DNA of 64,000 nt from JBDIAG01 sp047974565 (GCA_047974565.1 JBKECN010000076.1:1-64000); one strand, 5' to 3'. Shown: positions 43,512 through 56,142, numbered from the stretch's first letter. Notes: generated from the sequence alone by a model not told the origin. Numbers and translations: made by a program.

Positions 43512-43785
43512 CCTGACATCGGGTCGACATGCCGTCGGGAGGATCGGGAGAGATCCACCGTTCGGCCGACCTGACCTGACGGACCTGGCCCCTCGCCAGC
43601 GCACAACACCCGCCTGGCCGCCGCAAGGGCACCGCCGGCGGTGACGAGCCGACGGACCGCAAGCGAGCCGAACCGAGGATGACGGGCCGGCTGACAGGCC
43701 GCCGGGGAACCCGCGGCGGTGGGCCGGCCGACAGAGCCGAAGGACCAGTCAGCACTGATTCGCTGGCGGGCCCTAAGGTCAGGGC

Positions 43786-44982
43786 GTGGCCAGCCTGCCC
43801 CGACCCACGGACCCGCGGTGCGCGGACGTGGCGCGCCAGCACGCCGACTCGTGGGTGGGGACCGCAGGGCCGGCGGTCGCCTGGGTGCTGGTCGAGCATC
43901 CGGGCCCCTGGCCAGCCGAGATCCGTCGGCTGACCGAGTTCGCCGGACCCGCCGGAGAACGGCTCTTCACCGCCGCGCACCGGCACGGGGCACGGGTGCT
44001 GGCGGTGCGCCGGTTCCGAGAGCGGGGCGAGCAGCCCGTGGATCAACCTCGTCGGCTGGCGGTGGCCAGTCAACGCCACGGCACCACCTGGTGGACGACC
44101 TGGTCCGACCATCGGGACCTGCTCCGGGCGGCTGAACTGGTGACAGCCCTGGACCAGTGCGGGCCTGGCGCCGGCCCAGCGCCTGCTGACCGGGAGGCCG
44201 GGCCGACCGGAGAAGTCCGGACCGCGGTGGGCACGTGGGATCGCGACGATCGCCAGTCGGTGCTGGTGTGTACGCACGCCCAGCACGACCCGTGCTGTGC
44301 CCGCTATGGCCGCGAGGTTGCCAGTCACCTGCACCGACGCTTTCCGGGGGTGACGTGGCAGTGCTCCCATCTGGGCGGCGACAGGTTCGCGGGCAATGTG
44401 CTGCTTGCTCCGGCGGGGACCATGTTCGGCGGTCTGGACCGCGACAGCGTTCAGGCGCTGGGCACCCTGGACGAGTTGGCCCGCGGTCGGCCGCTGGACC
44501 ACCTGCGCGGGGTGTGTGGCCTGTCACCGGCGGCCCAGGCCTCGCTCGTGGCGGTGCTGCGCGAGCGACCCGAGGTGAGCTGGCCGGACCTGGCGCTGCT
44601 GGCCGAGCAGCGACTGTCCGCGAACGAGCGTCTGCTCACCTGGCAGGTGCCGTACCCGGAGCAGGCAGCCGGGCAAACGCCAGCCGGTCAGGCGGCAGCC
44701 CTGATCGGCACGGCGGGCAGGGGCGGAGCGGCAGGTGGTCCAGCCGAGCACACCTCGACCCCGGATGGCACAGCCACCCCGGGCAAGGCGAGGGTCCCCG
44801 ATGACGGTTGCGCCGATCGCCCTGGCGACTTCGTCGATGAGGTGACGGTGCGGGTTACCTCAGTGGCCCGGCCCGCCCGTATGTTGACCTGCCACGCACT
44901 TCGCACCGCGCCCCCAATCACGCACGTGGCGGACCTCCTGCGGCAGGCTCCCGGCGCGGGCCCGTCCGGGAGCTCGGCTTAG
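43786..44982 (+). CDS. Sucrase/ferredoxin-like family protein
   Basis: 398 residues from a GTG. The family core has C162 in VLVCTHAQHDPCCARYG with C170-C171, and C193-H195 in WQCSHLGGDRFAGNVLLAPAGTMFGGLD. This is the thioredoxin-like ferredoxin fold seen in Suc_Fer-like proteins (and fungal Apd1), where Cys and His bind a 2Fe-2S cluster. The N-terminus (RHGARVLAVRRFRE) and C-terminus (DFVDEVTVRVTSVARPARMLTCHA) are conserved too, with a variable linker of about 30 residues. The substrate is unknown. Its stop is within the first unit of a repeat tract. Confidence 0.85.
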   Translation: MASLPRPTDPRCADVARQHADSWVGTAGPAVAWVLVEHPGPWPAEIRRLTEFAGPAGERLFTAAHRHGARVLAVRRFRERGEQPVDQPRRLAVASQRHGTTWWTTWSDHRDLLRAAELVTALDQCGPGAGPAPADREAGPTGEVRTAVGTWDRDDRQSVLVCTHAQHDPCCARYGREVASHLHRRFPGVTWQCSHLGGDRFAGNVLLAPAGTMFGGLDRDSVQALGTLDELARGRPLDHLRGVCGLSPAAQASLVAVLRERPEVSWPDLALLAEQRLSANERLLTWQVPYPEQAAGQTPAGQAAALIGTAGRGGAAGGPAEHTSTPDGTATPGKARVPDDGCADRPGDFVDEVTVRVTSVARPARMLTCHALRTAPPITHVADLLRQAPGAGPSGSSA

Positions 44983-45069
44983 CCGGTGGTGATGCCTCGG
45001 CTTAGCCGGTGGTGATGCCTCGGCCTAGCCGGTGGTGATGCCTCGGCGTAGCCCGTGGTGATGTCGATG
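44978..45069. repeat. 23-base tandem repeat, four units
   Basis: Units at 44978-45000, 45001-45023 and 45024-45046 differ by at most one base and share the core TAGCCGGTGGTGATGCCTCG; a fourth (45047-45069) is degenerate. Each holds an in-frame TAG, the first being the stop of the sucrase/ferredoxin gene. No coding function is likely. Confidence 0.85.
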
Positions 45070-45073
45070 TCCC

Positions 45074-45173
45074 CCGCGCGGAGTCAGGATGGGGCGGCGC
45101 GGGGCAGGATCGGCCGCGCGGGGTCAGGATCGGCCGCGCGGGGTCAGGGGCGCCCGCGCGGAGCCACTGTCAG
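45074..45173. repeat. 20-base tandem repeat, about five units
   Basis: Imperfect 20-base units with the core CGCGCGGGGTCAGGATCGG follow the 23-base array (45074, 45094, 45114, 45134, 45154). With the previous array this makes about 200 bases of tandem repeat in a 263-base gap between convergent genes, which suggests slippage in a non-essential spacer. Confidence 0.8.
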
Positions 45174-45245
45174 CCCGCGGAGCCGGTGTGGCCGTGCGGA
45201 GCCGCCCACCCCCGCTCGTCGGGCCGGGGCGCCGACCGTCGCAGG

Positions 45246-46472
45246 TCACGCCGGGACGAGAATCCCGGCCAGCATGAGCCGGCGTGACAGGGGGACCCCC
45301 AGTTCAGCGGCCGGGAAGGAGGTGGCAGCGAGCCGACCCAGCAGGTCGCCCACCCTCGTGCCCTCCGGCGTGGTGAGGGTGATCCGGCCGGCCCGGCTCG
45401 AGAGCACCACCGAGCCGTCCACGCCCGCCGTGAGTCGCGGCGCCAGATGCGCGCGTAGCCGTAGAAGGCTGGTGTCCTCGAGCCGCTGGGCCTGTTCGGC
45501 CTGGGTGAGTGGTGGTACGGGTTCGGCCCTGGTGCCGGGGGCCTCCCTGGAGATCACCCGACCGGCCACCTCTGCCAGGTCCAGACCGCCCAGGGCCCGG
45601 GCGAGTGCCCGCTGAACCCCCGCGGCCGCGGTGACCAGCTGCTCGCCGTCCCCGCCCAGGCCGAGGGGCAGGGCGGCTCGCTCGGCAGACTCCTGCCCGA
45701 CGGCATCGAGGAGTTCGCCGACCAAGGCCTCTGCGAGGTGCCTGCGCGTCCACGGATGCACACCGATCGTGACGTGTGCGCTGGTGCCACCCAGCGCGGT
45801 AGCCGCGTGGACGTATCCGCGCGGCAGGTACAGGCAGTCTCCCGGCTCGAGGACGGCGTCGATGAGTGGCTTTGTCGCGGCGGCGATCCGCACCTCATCG
45901 GTGTGTGAGGTCCAGGGCTGGGTACGCAGCGGCCGCTGATGGACGGGCTCGTGGATCCGCCATTGTTTGCAGCCATTGACCTGCAGGACGAAGACGTCGT
46001 GCACGTCGTAGTGGTGGTCGAATCCCCGGCTCTGGGAGGGGGTGAGGTACGCGTTCACCTGCACCGGGTGCCCGAGATCATCGTGCAGTTGTTGGGCGAA
46101 CGCGGTCAACGGTGGCCAGGTCCGGTGCAGCGCCTGGAGCACGATGGTCGCCCCACTGGCGAAATGCTCCAGGATCCGATCCTCGCTGACCTGGTCGGCG
46201 ACTCCAGCGCCGACTCCGCCTGCTGCGGTGAAATCACGGTCCGCCAACGTCCGACCCTGGCGAGCGACTCGAACGAAAGGCGCGCGCAGCCCGCGCATGG
46301 ACAGCAGTTCGTCCGCTGCCGCGACGCTGAAGAGATCCTCATAACTCTCGCCGTGACTGAGCAGCGGCTGTCGATCCCAGTACTCGCGCTCGAAGTCCGC
46401 GACACCACAGTCGATCAGGCGAGCCAGCGCGGGACGCCCGGTCTGGCCGGACGTCCCGACCAGCTGGCTCAC
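45246..46472 (-). CDS. JmjC/cupin-4 2-oxoglutarate-dependent protein hydroxylase
   Basis: 408 residues. The core is AYLTPSQSRGFDHHYDVHDVFVLQVNGCKQWRIHEP, giving iron ligands H154 and D156, with the third His at about 222 in YLPRGYVHAATALGGTSAH. This is the layout of ribosomal-oxygenase type (RoxA/YcfD) proteins, which hydroxylate ribosomal residues using Fe(II) and 2-oxoglutarate. The start is a GTG whose first base follows the stop codon of the Gly-Gly-Ala-Asp repeat gene directly, so translation is probably coupled. Either a ribosomal protein or the repeat peptide could be its substrate; the latter is speculation. Confidence 0.85.
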   Translation of the reverse strand: MSQLVGTSGQTGRPALARLIDCGVADFEREYWDRQPLLSHGESYEDLFSVAAADELLSMRGLRAPFVRVARQGRTLADRDFTAAGGVGAGVADQVSEDRILEHFASGATIVLQALHRTWPPLTAFAQQLHDDLGHPVQVNAYLTPSQSRGFDHHYDVHDVFVLQVNGCKQWRIHEPVHQRPLRTQPWTSHTDEVRIAAATKPLIDAVLEPGDCLYLPRGYVHAATALGGTSAHVTIGVHPWTRRHLAEALVGELLDAVGQESAERAALPLGLGGDGEQLVTAAAGVQRALARALGGLDLAEVAGRVISREAPGTRAEPVPPLTQAEQAQRLEDTSLLRLRAHLAPRLTAGVDGSVVLSSRAGRITLTTPEGTRVGDLLGRLAATSFPAAELGVPLSRRLMLAGILVPA

Positions 46473-46787
46473 TCAGGCACCGCCATCGGCACCGCCGTCC
46501 GCGCCACCATCGGCACCGCCGTCCGCGCCACCATCAGCACCGCCATCAGCGCCACCATCGGCACCGCCATCAGCGCCACCATCGGCACCGCCATCAGCGC
46601 CACCGTCGGCACCGCCGTCCGCGCCACCATCGGCACCGCCATCAGCGCCACCATCAGCGCCACCGTCGGCACCGCCGTCCGCGCCGCCGTCCGCACCACC
46701 ATCAGCGCCGCCATCCGCACCACCATCAGCGCCACCATCGGCACCGCCGTCCGCGCCACCATCGCCGAGCAGCTCTTCCTCGGTCAT
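46473..46787 (-). CDS. Small acidic repeat protein, (Gly-Gly-Ala-Asp)23
   Basis: 104 residues: MTEEELLGD followed by 23 copies of Gly-Gly-Ala-Asp and a final Gly-Gly-Ala. The coding repeat has a 12-base period with synonymous codon variants, so it has been kept in frame. GAGGGG lies 7 bases before the end of its ribosome site. Its stop directly abuts the cupin hydroxylase start. With an Asp every fourth residue it would be a strongly acidic, probably unfolded chain. Function unknown: it could be a hydroxylation substrate, a peptide precursor, or a meaningless expansion of a short leader frame. Confidence 0.55.
   Translation of the reverse strand: MTEEELLGDGGADGGADGGADGGADGGADGGADGGADGGADGGADGGADGGADGGADGGADGGADGGADGGADGGADGGADGGADGGADGGADGGADGGADGGA
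46474..46760. repeat. 12-base tandem repeat coding for Gly-Gly-Ala-Asp
   Basis: About 24 imperfect copies of a 12-base unit (plus strand reads like GCACCGCCATCG or GCGCCACCATCG). Copies vary at third codon positions only, consistent with in-frame expansion of a coding region. Confidence 0.85.
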
Positions 46788-46845
46788 CTCCTGGCCCCTC
46801 TCGTCGGGTCTCCGGGCCGGCCCGACGCCGCCCGGTTGACCGGTC

Positions 46846-47846
46846 CTATTCGTAGTCCTCTTCGGGCCCCGGCGCCAGCGATGACGACTCCAGGTTGCGT
46901 CCGGTTTGCTCGAGGCCGCGCACCGCCGCGCGCATCACAGCCTCTGCGTCGACCCCTTGGGCGCGGGCCGCAAGAACGAGTGCGAGCAGATCCGCGCCGA
47001 GATCGGTTGATCCGGCGACTCGGGCCGGCACCTCGATGCCTGCCCGGGAGTACCGAGTCAGCACGGCATCGGCCCGGGCCAGCGATGGAAGGCCCGCCGG
47101 GACACCATCGAAGACCGACTCGCGGCCCTTCTCGGCTCGTTTGATCTCTTCCCAGTTGGCCTCCACATGGGCTGCGGTCGGTGCGTAGCCGTCGGCGAAG
47201 ACGTGCGGGTGCCTTCGGCGCAGCTTGTCCGAGATTCCGGCAGCGACGTCGTCCAAGGTGAAGGGTGTTTGGCCCTCCTCACCGACCCGGGCGTGGAAGA
47301 CCACCTGCAGCAGCAGGTCGCCGAGTTCTTCCACCAGATGGTCCTGGTCGCCGGTTTCCACCGCCTCCACGACCTCGTGCGCCTCTTCGATGACATATGG
47401 CACCAGGCTGGCGTGGGTCTGCTCGGCATCCCAGGGGCATCCGCCGGGCGAACGGAGCCGGTCCATCACCTCGACCAGTTCGAGCACCTGCGAGCCGGGA
47501 CGCTCCCATGAGCCGAGCACGATCTCCACCTCGGTGGGATCGGGGCCCGCGGCGATCCGCTGGGCTATCGCCTCGGCCAGGCCCGGGTCGCCGTCCGGCG
47601 AGCCGAACCACACGACCAGGTCCAGGTCGGCGGCTTGGCTGACCAGCATCGCCGCCAACTCCTGCGGGTCGGGCCGCTCGATCGGATGCAGCGACACCCA
47701 CGCCTCACCGAGCGCGGTGGCCCATCGCGGGTCCAGATCGGCTGCCGCGTAGACCGTGGCCGCATCCCGCAGGGCGCTCCACGCGGGCCAGGTGAGTACC
47801 CCTACGGGAGCAGTGGCAGCGACGCTCAACAGGACCAGCCGCCCGC

Positions 47847-47850
<4 letters not shown>
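46846..47850 (-). CDS. mazG: Nucleoside triphosphate pyrophosphohydrolase MazG
   Basis: 334 residues from the GTG at 47850, overlapping the mfd stop by four bases (GTGA). A variable N-terminal half (to about 120) contains a tetrapyrrole-methylase-like remnant, then the MazG domain has MDRLRSPGGCPWDAEQTHASLVPYVIEEAHEVVEAVETGDQDHLVEELGDLLLQVVFHARV, the acidic EExxE-12-28-ExxD metal site, and ends at FDGVPAGLPSLARA. It removes aberrant or excess nucleoside triphosphates. Its order after mfd is conserved in Actinobacteria. Confidence 0.9.
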
Positions 47851-51524
<3,674 letters not shown>

Positions 51525-51592
51525 CAGTGGTTCAGGATAAGCCCGAGCACCGACAACCTCTTATCCCGACCTCAACGGTCGGAAACATGATC

Positions 51593-51604
51593 TAGACTGC
51601 GCTG
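51593..51604 (+). promoter_or_regulatory. Possible leaderless promoter of the CysC-fusion gene
   Basis: A TAGACT -10 hexamer at 51593-51598 lies seven bases before the GTG start at 51605, so transcription would start at or near the first base of the codon and no ribosome site is visible. The -35 region is weak (CTCAAC at 51571-51576, 16-17 bases away). Confidence 0.45.
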
Positions 51605-53107
51605 GTGTCTGCTTCCCGCGTCCCCACGGACGCCCCGATGTTCGCCCCGGACGATGTCGTGATCGCCGATCTGTGCCTGGCCGCGGACGGCCTGCTCAGT
51701 GATCACCTCGCCGGCGATCCGCTGCCAGAGACCGGCCCTACCCCCGGTCCAGGCCATCGGGCTCGCCTCACCCTGCCTGCCGACGTCGCGGAGCAGGCGA
51801 TGGCTGCCGGTGCGCTGATCGTGGCCGATGCCGAGACCGTTCCGGTGGTACGCCTCAGTGACCTCGTGCCGGCCGCGCCGGGTGACGCAGCGGCCGAAGG
51901 GGCCGGATCTGCCACGGACGGCTCGCAGACGGTTGAGGTGCTCGGGGTGGCCACGCCGGCCGAAGGAGTAGCCACCGGAGTGGGCCAGCACCTGCGGGTG
52001 TCCCGCAGCCCGCTGACGACTCCTACGGCGGCGCGCCGCGTGGTCGTGCTGGCCAGGCCCGCGCTGGACCAGGACATCGAGGAGATTGCCCGCTCCCAGG
52101 GGGATGTGGTCCTGGTGGCGGCGATCGGGTCTGCCTCGCCGGACGGCGTGCCGGTTGCCACGATGCTGCGACTTGCGCGCCAGGCCCAGGCGGGGCTCGC
52201 CAGGCGCGGCGTGAACGCCCAACTGGTCGCAGCCACCATCGCCTGGCGTGATCAGGCCACAAACCAGGCTCTGGCTGCCGCAGTGGCCGCCGGCTTAGGT
52301 GGCGAACCGCTGCTGCTGGCCGACGCAGCGTCCGAGCCCGGCACCGCGTGGGCTCACGCCCTCGACTGGCTCGCGCACCCGGACGCCCGGGACGCCGACC
52401 TCGACCCCGTGGTGCGGTCGGAGCTGCTGCGCTGGCGACCGCCTCGCGCCCAGCGAGGCCTGGTGACCTTCTTCACCGGCCTCTCGGGAGCGGGCAAGTC
52501 CACCCTGGCGCGCGGATTGGCCGATCGGCTGGCCGAGGACGGCTCGCGCACCCTGACCCTGCTGGACGGGGACGAGGTTCGCCGGCTGCTCTCGGCGGGG
52601 CTGGGTTTCGGTGCCGAGGGCCGGGATCAGAATGTGCGACGGATCGGTTACGTGGCCGCCGAGGTCGCCCGGCACGGCGGTGTGGCGATCTGCGCCCCCA
52701 TCGCCCCCTATGAGCGCAGCCGGGCCGCGGCGCGCTCGATGGTGGAGCACGCCGGGGCCGACTTCGTCCTCATCCATGTAGCCACCACCTTGGCGGAGTG
52801 CGAGGCCCGTGACGTCAAGGGCCTCTACGCGCGGGCTCGTGCCGGCCAGTTGACCGAGTTCACCGGGATTTCTGACCCCTACGAGGTGCCTGAGTCGCCG
52901 GAGTTGCGCGTCCAGACGGCAGGGCGTCCGATCGAGGACTGCGTGGACGAGGTGTGGGACTACCTCGTCGCGGGTGGCTGGCTGGCATCGGCCCAGCCCG
53001 TGGCCGTCAAGGCATCGGGCGGCGCCACCGAGAGCGTAGACAGCACCGCGAGCGTAGACAGCACAGACCAGAGCCAGGCCGGTACCACCGCCGGTCCGGC
53101 GGAGTAG
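51605..53107 (+). CDS. Adenylyl-sulfate kinase with degenerate ATP-sulfurylase-like N-terminal domain
   Basis: 500 residues from a GTG. The kinase domain, about 285-460, holds Walker A TGLSGAGKSTLARGL, the APS-binding region LLDGDEVRRLLSAGLGFGAEGRDQNVRRIGYVA and EARDVKGLYARARAGQLTEFTGISDPYE, close to CysC. The first ~280 residues resemble an ATP sulfurylase in layout (strand-rich, VVVLARPALDQDIEEIARSQGDVVLVAAIG) but the catalytic QTRNP and HxxH motifs are not seen. It phosphorylates adenylyl sulfate to PAPS for sulfation or assimilation. The C-terminal SVDSTASVDST repeat reflects a 15-base duplication. A rare TTA codon lies at 52295. Confidence 0.85.
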   Translation: MSASRVPTDAPMFAPDDVVIADLCLAADGLLSDHLAGDPLPETGPTPGPGHRARLTLPADVAEQAMAAGALIVADAETVPVVRLSDLVPAAPGDAAAEGAGSATDGSQTVEVLGVATPAEGVATGVGQHLRVSRSPLTTPTAARRVVVLARPALDQDIEEIARSQGDVVLVAAIGSASPDGVPVATMLRLARQAQAGLARRGVNAQLVAATIAWRDQATNQALAAAVAAGLGGEPLLLADAASEPGTAWAHALDWLAHPDARDADLDPVVRSELLRWRPPRAQRGLVTFFTGLSGAGKSTLARGLADRLAEDGSRTLTLLDGDEVRRLLSAGLGFGAEGRDQNVRRIGYVAAEVARHGGVAICAPIAPYERSRAAARSMVEHAGADFVLIHVATTLAECEARDVKGLYARARAGQLTEFTGISDPYEVPESPELRVQTAGRPIEDCVDEVWDYLVAGGWLASAQPVAVKASGGATESVDSTASVDSTDQSQAGTTAGPAE

Positions 53108-53115
53108 GCGGGGAC

Positions 53116-54102
53116 ATGTTCGAGATCGACTGGTTGATGGCGCTGGGGGCGTTCTTCGTCGCCATCATCGTGGGGTTGACCGGCATGGGCGGTGGTGCCC
53201 TCATGACGCCGATGCTCGTGCTGTTCTTCGGCGTCTCTCCACTGACCGCCGTGTCCAGTGATCTGGTCGCAGCCGCTGTGATGAAGCCGATCGGCTCGGC
53301 AGTGCATCTGCGTCGGGGCACCGTGAACATGGGGTTGGTGAAGTGGCTGTGCATCGGCTCGGTGCCGGCCGCCTTCGGCGGCGTGCTCATCGCCCGGGCC
53401 TTGGGCGACGGCGAAGAGGTGCAGGCGATCATCAAGACCGCCCTCGGAGTTGCACTGCTGATCTCGGCCACCGGCCTGGTGATCCGCGCCTACCAACGCC
53501 TCGTCGAGCGCGCCCGAGCCAGGGACGGCCAACTCGGCCCGGATCCCCAGGGCCCCCCGGCGGTCGTCGTGCGCCCGATCCCCACCCTCATCGTCGGCAT
53601 CGTCGGCGGGCTGGTCGTGGGGTTGACCTCGGTAGGCTCGGGCAGCCTCATCATCATCGCGCTGATGATGCTGTACCCGGGGCTCAAAGCATCGGAGTTG
53701 GTCGGTACCGACCTGCTGCAGGCCGTTCCGCTGGTGATTGCCGCGGCCATCGGCCACATCCTGTTCGGCGATTTCCACCTCGAACTCACCGCGGCCCTGC
53801 TGATCGGCTCGATCCCGGGAGTGTGGATCGGCGCTCGGATCTCCTCGCGTGCCCCAGGCGGGCTGGTGCGCCGGGTGCTGGCCTTCGTGCTGCTGGCCTC
53901 TGCGCTGAAGCTGCTGGGCGTGGACAACGCCACCACCGGGATCATCCTGGTCACCGGACTGGTGGCGGCGCCGATCGCCTGGGCGTTGCTGCGCCGCCGC
54001 TACGGTTTCCCGATGTTCGTCAGCCTGGCGAACTCCCAGGCCCGGACCGCGTCGGCCGCGCCATCTCCCGCCCCGGAGCCCAAGCCCGAGCCCCGGGAGT
54101 AG
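53116..54102 (+). CDS. TauE/SafE-family sulfite/sulfonate exporter
   Basis: 328 residues from the ATG at 53116, eight bases past the kinase stop. Eight or more helices include VGLTGMGGGALMTPMLVLFFGVSPLTAVSSDLVAAAVMKPIGSAVHL and a second half with VGLTSVGSGSLIIIALMMLYPGLKASELVGTDLLQAVPLV, the paired family signatures. The operon position after CysC suggests export or handling of sulfur oxyanions. The substrate is inferred from the family and context. Confidence 0.85.
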   Translation: MFEIDWLMALGAFFVAIIVGLTGMGGGALMTPMLVLFFGVSPLTAVSSDLVAAAVMKPIGSAVHLRRGTVNMGLVKWLCIGSVPAAFGGVLIARALGDGEEVQAIIKTALGVALLISATGLVIRAYQRLVERARARDGQLGPDPQGPPAVVVRPIPTLIVGIVGGLVVGLTSVGSGSLIIIALMMLYPGLKASELVGTDLLQAVPLVIAAAIGHILFGDFHLELTAALLIGSIPGVWIGARISSRAPGGLVRRVLAFVLLASALKLLGVDNATTGIILVTGLVAAPIAWALLRRRYGFPMFVSLANSQARTASAAPSPAPEPKPEPRE

Positions 54103-54180
54103 GAGCGCGCGGCGCCCTGGGGACGCTGGCCGACCGGCCAGGCCGCCCCTTCCCCACAGAGGCTCGCGAGCACAAACCTC

Positions 54181-54218
54181 AGCCCGGCAGCCAGGATGAT
54201 CTTCCTGGCTGCCGGGCT
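54181..54218 (+). terminator. Perfect 16-base-pair terminator hairpin after the sulfur operon
   Basis: AGCCCGGCAGCCAGGA pairs perfectly with TCCTGGCTGCCGGGCT around a 6-base loop, 78 bases after the TauE/SafE stop. A TGTTC tail follows. One of the strongest hairpins in the window. Confidence 0.75.
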
Positions 54219-54497
54219 TGTTCAGTGCGCGGCCTCCGCCGACGGCACACCGGACGTGCAGGGGTCGAGCCGTGGAGCGGCGGGGGCAACGGTCCCGGTG
54301 TGGCGCCGCCGGTGACCGACCGCCGGACCGCCTCAAACCGTCCCTATCCGCCCCGGCGAACCCACGCAGTGCCCGGCAACGAAATCTCAGCGGCCCCACG
54401 CCTGCGCCAGGTCGCTCGCTCAGCCGACTAGGCCGATCGCTCAGCCGACCGGGCCCGCTCGGCGGTCGGTGGCAGCCTGACCGCGCAGCGGCATGCG

Positions 54498-54527
54498 AAG
54501 GGCGGGGCGCCCAAGCGCCCCGCCCTT
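54498..54527 (-). terminator. Terminator hairpin after the sugar transferase gene
   Basis: A perfect 13-base-pair stem (AAGGGCGGGGCGC with GCGCCCCGCCCTT) and a CCAA loop, 22 bases downstream of the transferase stop on the minus strand; it could act on both strands. Confidence 0.7.
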
Positions 54528-54549
54528 TCAGGTCCTGCCCACCCGCGGC

Positions 54550-56142
54550 TCAGTAGGCCCCCGAGCCGAAGACGACGACCCGCAGGGTCTTCCACAGGAT
54601 CAGCATGTCCATCGCCAGCGACCAGTTGTCGACGTACCGCAGATCGAGGTTCACCGACTGGTCCCAGGACAGGTCGGCCCGTCCGCTGACCTGCCATAGG
54701 CCGGTGAGACCCGGCTTGACCCGCAACCGCCGGTTGACCGCGTCGTGGTAGTTCTCGTACTCGCTCATCAGCGGCGGACGAGGCCCGACCAGCGACATGT
54801 CGCCGCGCACCACATTCCACAACTGCGGAAGCTCGTCGATGGAGAACCGGCGTAGCACCTTGCCGACCGGGGTGATCCGGGGGTCGGCGTGCATCTTGAA
54901 CATGAGGCCGTCCCGGTCGCTCTGGGCGAGCAACTCGTCCCGGCGCGCCTCCGCGTCGACCACCATCGAGCGCAACTTCCACATGGTGAATGGACGCCCG
55001 TCCAGGCCAGCCCGGGTCTGGGAGAAGAAGGCCGGGCCGGGGCTGGTGATCCGCACGAGGAGGGCGGCACCGGCGATGATCGGGGTGGCCACGGCCAGCA
55101 TCGCGAACCCCATCGCCTTGTCCAGGATGGCCTTGCCCAGGCCTCGCCCGAGGTGCCGCGACGGGACCTCCAAGTGCACCAGCGACAGGCCAGCGGTGGG
55201 GCGCAGACTGACGTGTGGGCCAGCAACCTCGACGAGTCCCGGCGCAACGACGAGTTGGGCACCGGCCCGCTCCAGAGCCCACGACAGTCGGCGCAGCGCC
55301 GGCCCGGAGAGTTCGGAACCGGCCACGATCACCACGTCGATGTCATGGTCGACGACGACCTGGGGGATATCCGAGATGGTCCCGAGCGTCGGAATCTCAG
55401 GCAGGTAGGCCTCGACGTCGAAGTACGGAGCGCAGGAGCCGACGATCTGGTAGCCGTGATGCGGGTCTGCCGACAGATCCGCCGCCACCGGTGACACCTT
55501 GCCCGGAGTGCCCACGATGATGGTGCGCAGCATCGAGGTGCCTCGACGCCGGCGGGCGTGCAGATACCGGCGCAGCGAATAGCGCCACACAGCGCAGGCC
55601 AGCGCCACCAAGGGCACGGTGACGAAGACGTAACGCCGCGGCAGGAGCACCTGAGTGGCGTACGCGCTGATCCCCAACACCGCGATGACAATCCCCGCCG
55701 AACGCAGGATGGACTGGAACTCCTCAGGCCCGGAGCCCATCTGCCTCACCTGGTAGCCGCCCTGGGTACTCACCACGACCACCCACAACACGGCGGCGAC
55801 CAACCCGGGCAGGAGGGCAAGCCGGAACTGCGGTGCGGCGGTGCTCAGATGCAGCGAGAAGGCCGTCATGACCACCGCAGACGCGGCGATCAGGAAGTCT
55901 CCGATCATGGCCGCCCGGCGCAGCGGTCGCTGCCACTGTGCCCGGCGAGCCGAGGCGATGTGCATCTGGCTGGCGTTGGGCGGCAGGTCGGCCTCGAAGG
56001 GCTGGGAGGAAGCCCAGGAACGCCGCCTCTCCGAAGCGGCTCGTCGGCGCTCCTCGGGGGCCTCGCTGGTCAACGGCTCGGCGTCCACGGCCATCCTCTG
56101 CTCCTCGCGCACACGTTCGTCTCGGCTGGATGCGATCTGCAT
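54550..56142 (-). CDS. Exopolysaccharide polyprenyl-phosphate sugar transferase (WbaP-like)
   Basis: 530 residues from the ATG at 56142; a TTG two codons earlier has AGGTGA upstream and may be used. Five membrane helices (about 75-195), a CoA-binding-3 domain and a fifth helix before a bacterial sugar transferase domain with TSPGPAFFSQTRAGLDGRPFTMWKLRSMV, DELPQLWNVVRGDMSLVGPRPPLMSEYENY and KPGLTGLWQVSGRADLSWDQSVNLDLRYVDNWS. It loads the first sugar phosphate onto undecaprenyl phosphate. The 5' region (56149-56370) is AT-rich and likely its promoter. Possible regulation by c-di-GMP is inferred. Confidence 0.93.
   Translation of the reverse strand: MQIASSRDERVREEQRMAVDAEPLTSEAPEERRRAASERRRSWASSQPFEADLPPNASQMHIASARRAQWQRPLRRAAMIGDFLIAASAVVMTAFSLHLSTAAPQFRLALLPGLVAAVLWVVVVSTQGGYQVRQMGSGPEEFQSILRSAGIVIAVLGISAYATQVLLPRRYVFVTVPLVALACAVWRYSLRRYLHARRRRGTSMLRTIIVGTPGKVSPVAADLSADPHHGYQIVGSCAPYFDVEAYLPEIPTLGTISDIPQVVVDHDIDVVIVAGSELSGPALRRLSWALERAGAQLVVAPGLVEVAGPHVSLRPTAGLSLVHLEVPSRHLGRGLGKAILDKAMGFAMLAVATPIIAGAALLVRITSPGPAFFSQTRAGLDGRPFTMWKLRSMVVDAEARRDELLAQSDRDGLMFKMHADPRITPVGKVLRRFSIDELPQLWNVVRGDMSLVGPRPPLMSEYENYHDAVNRRLRVKPGLTGLWQVSGRADLSWDQSVNLDLRYVDNWSLAMDMLILWKTLRVVVFGSGAY

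Larger units (their letters stand above)
54103..54549. other. 447-base convergent intergenic region
   Basis: No gene is evident. It contains the two strong stem-loops at 54181-54218 and 54498-54527 and a region rich in short repeats of CTCAGCCGAC near 54415-54455. I see nothing else in it. Confidence 0.6.

Noticed and set aside
44978..45173. Possible CRISPR array
   Set aside because: Units are directly adjacent without unique spacers, and there are no cas genes.
46474..46760. Array resembling CRISPR repeats or a plus-strand Ala/Thr-rich protein
   Set aside because: The unit is 12 bases with no spacers, and the plus-strand frame has no start signal; the minus-strand frame is explained by the Gly-Gly-Ala-Asp gene.
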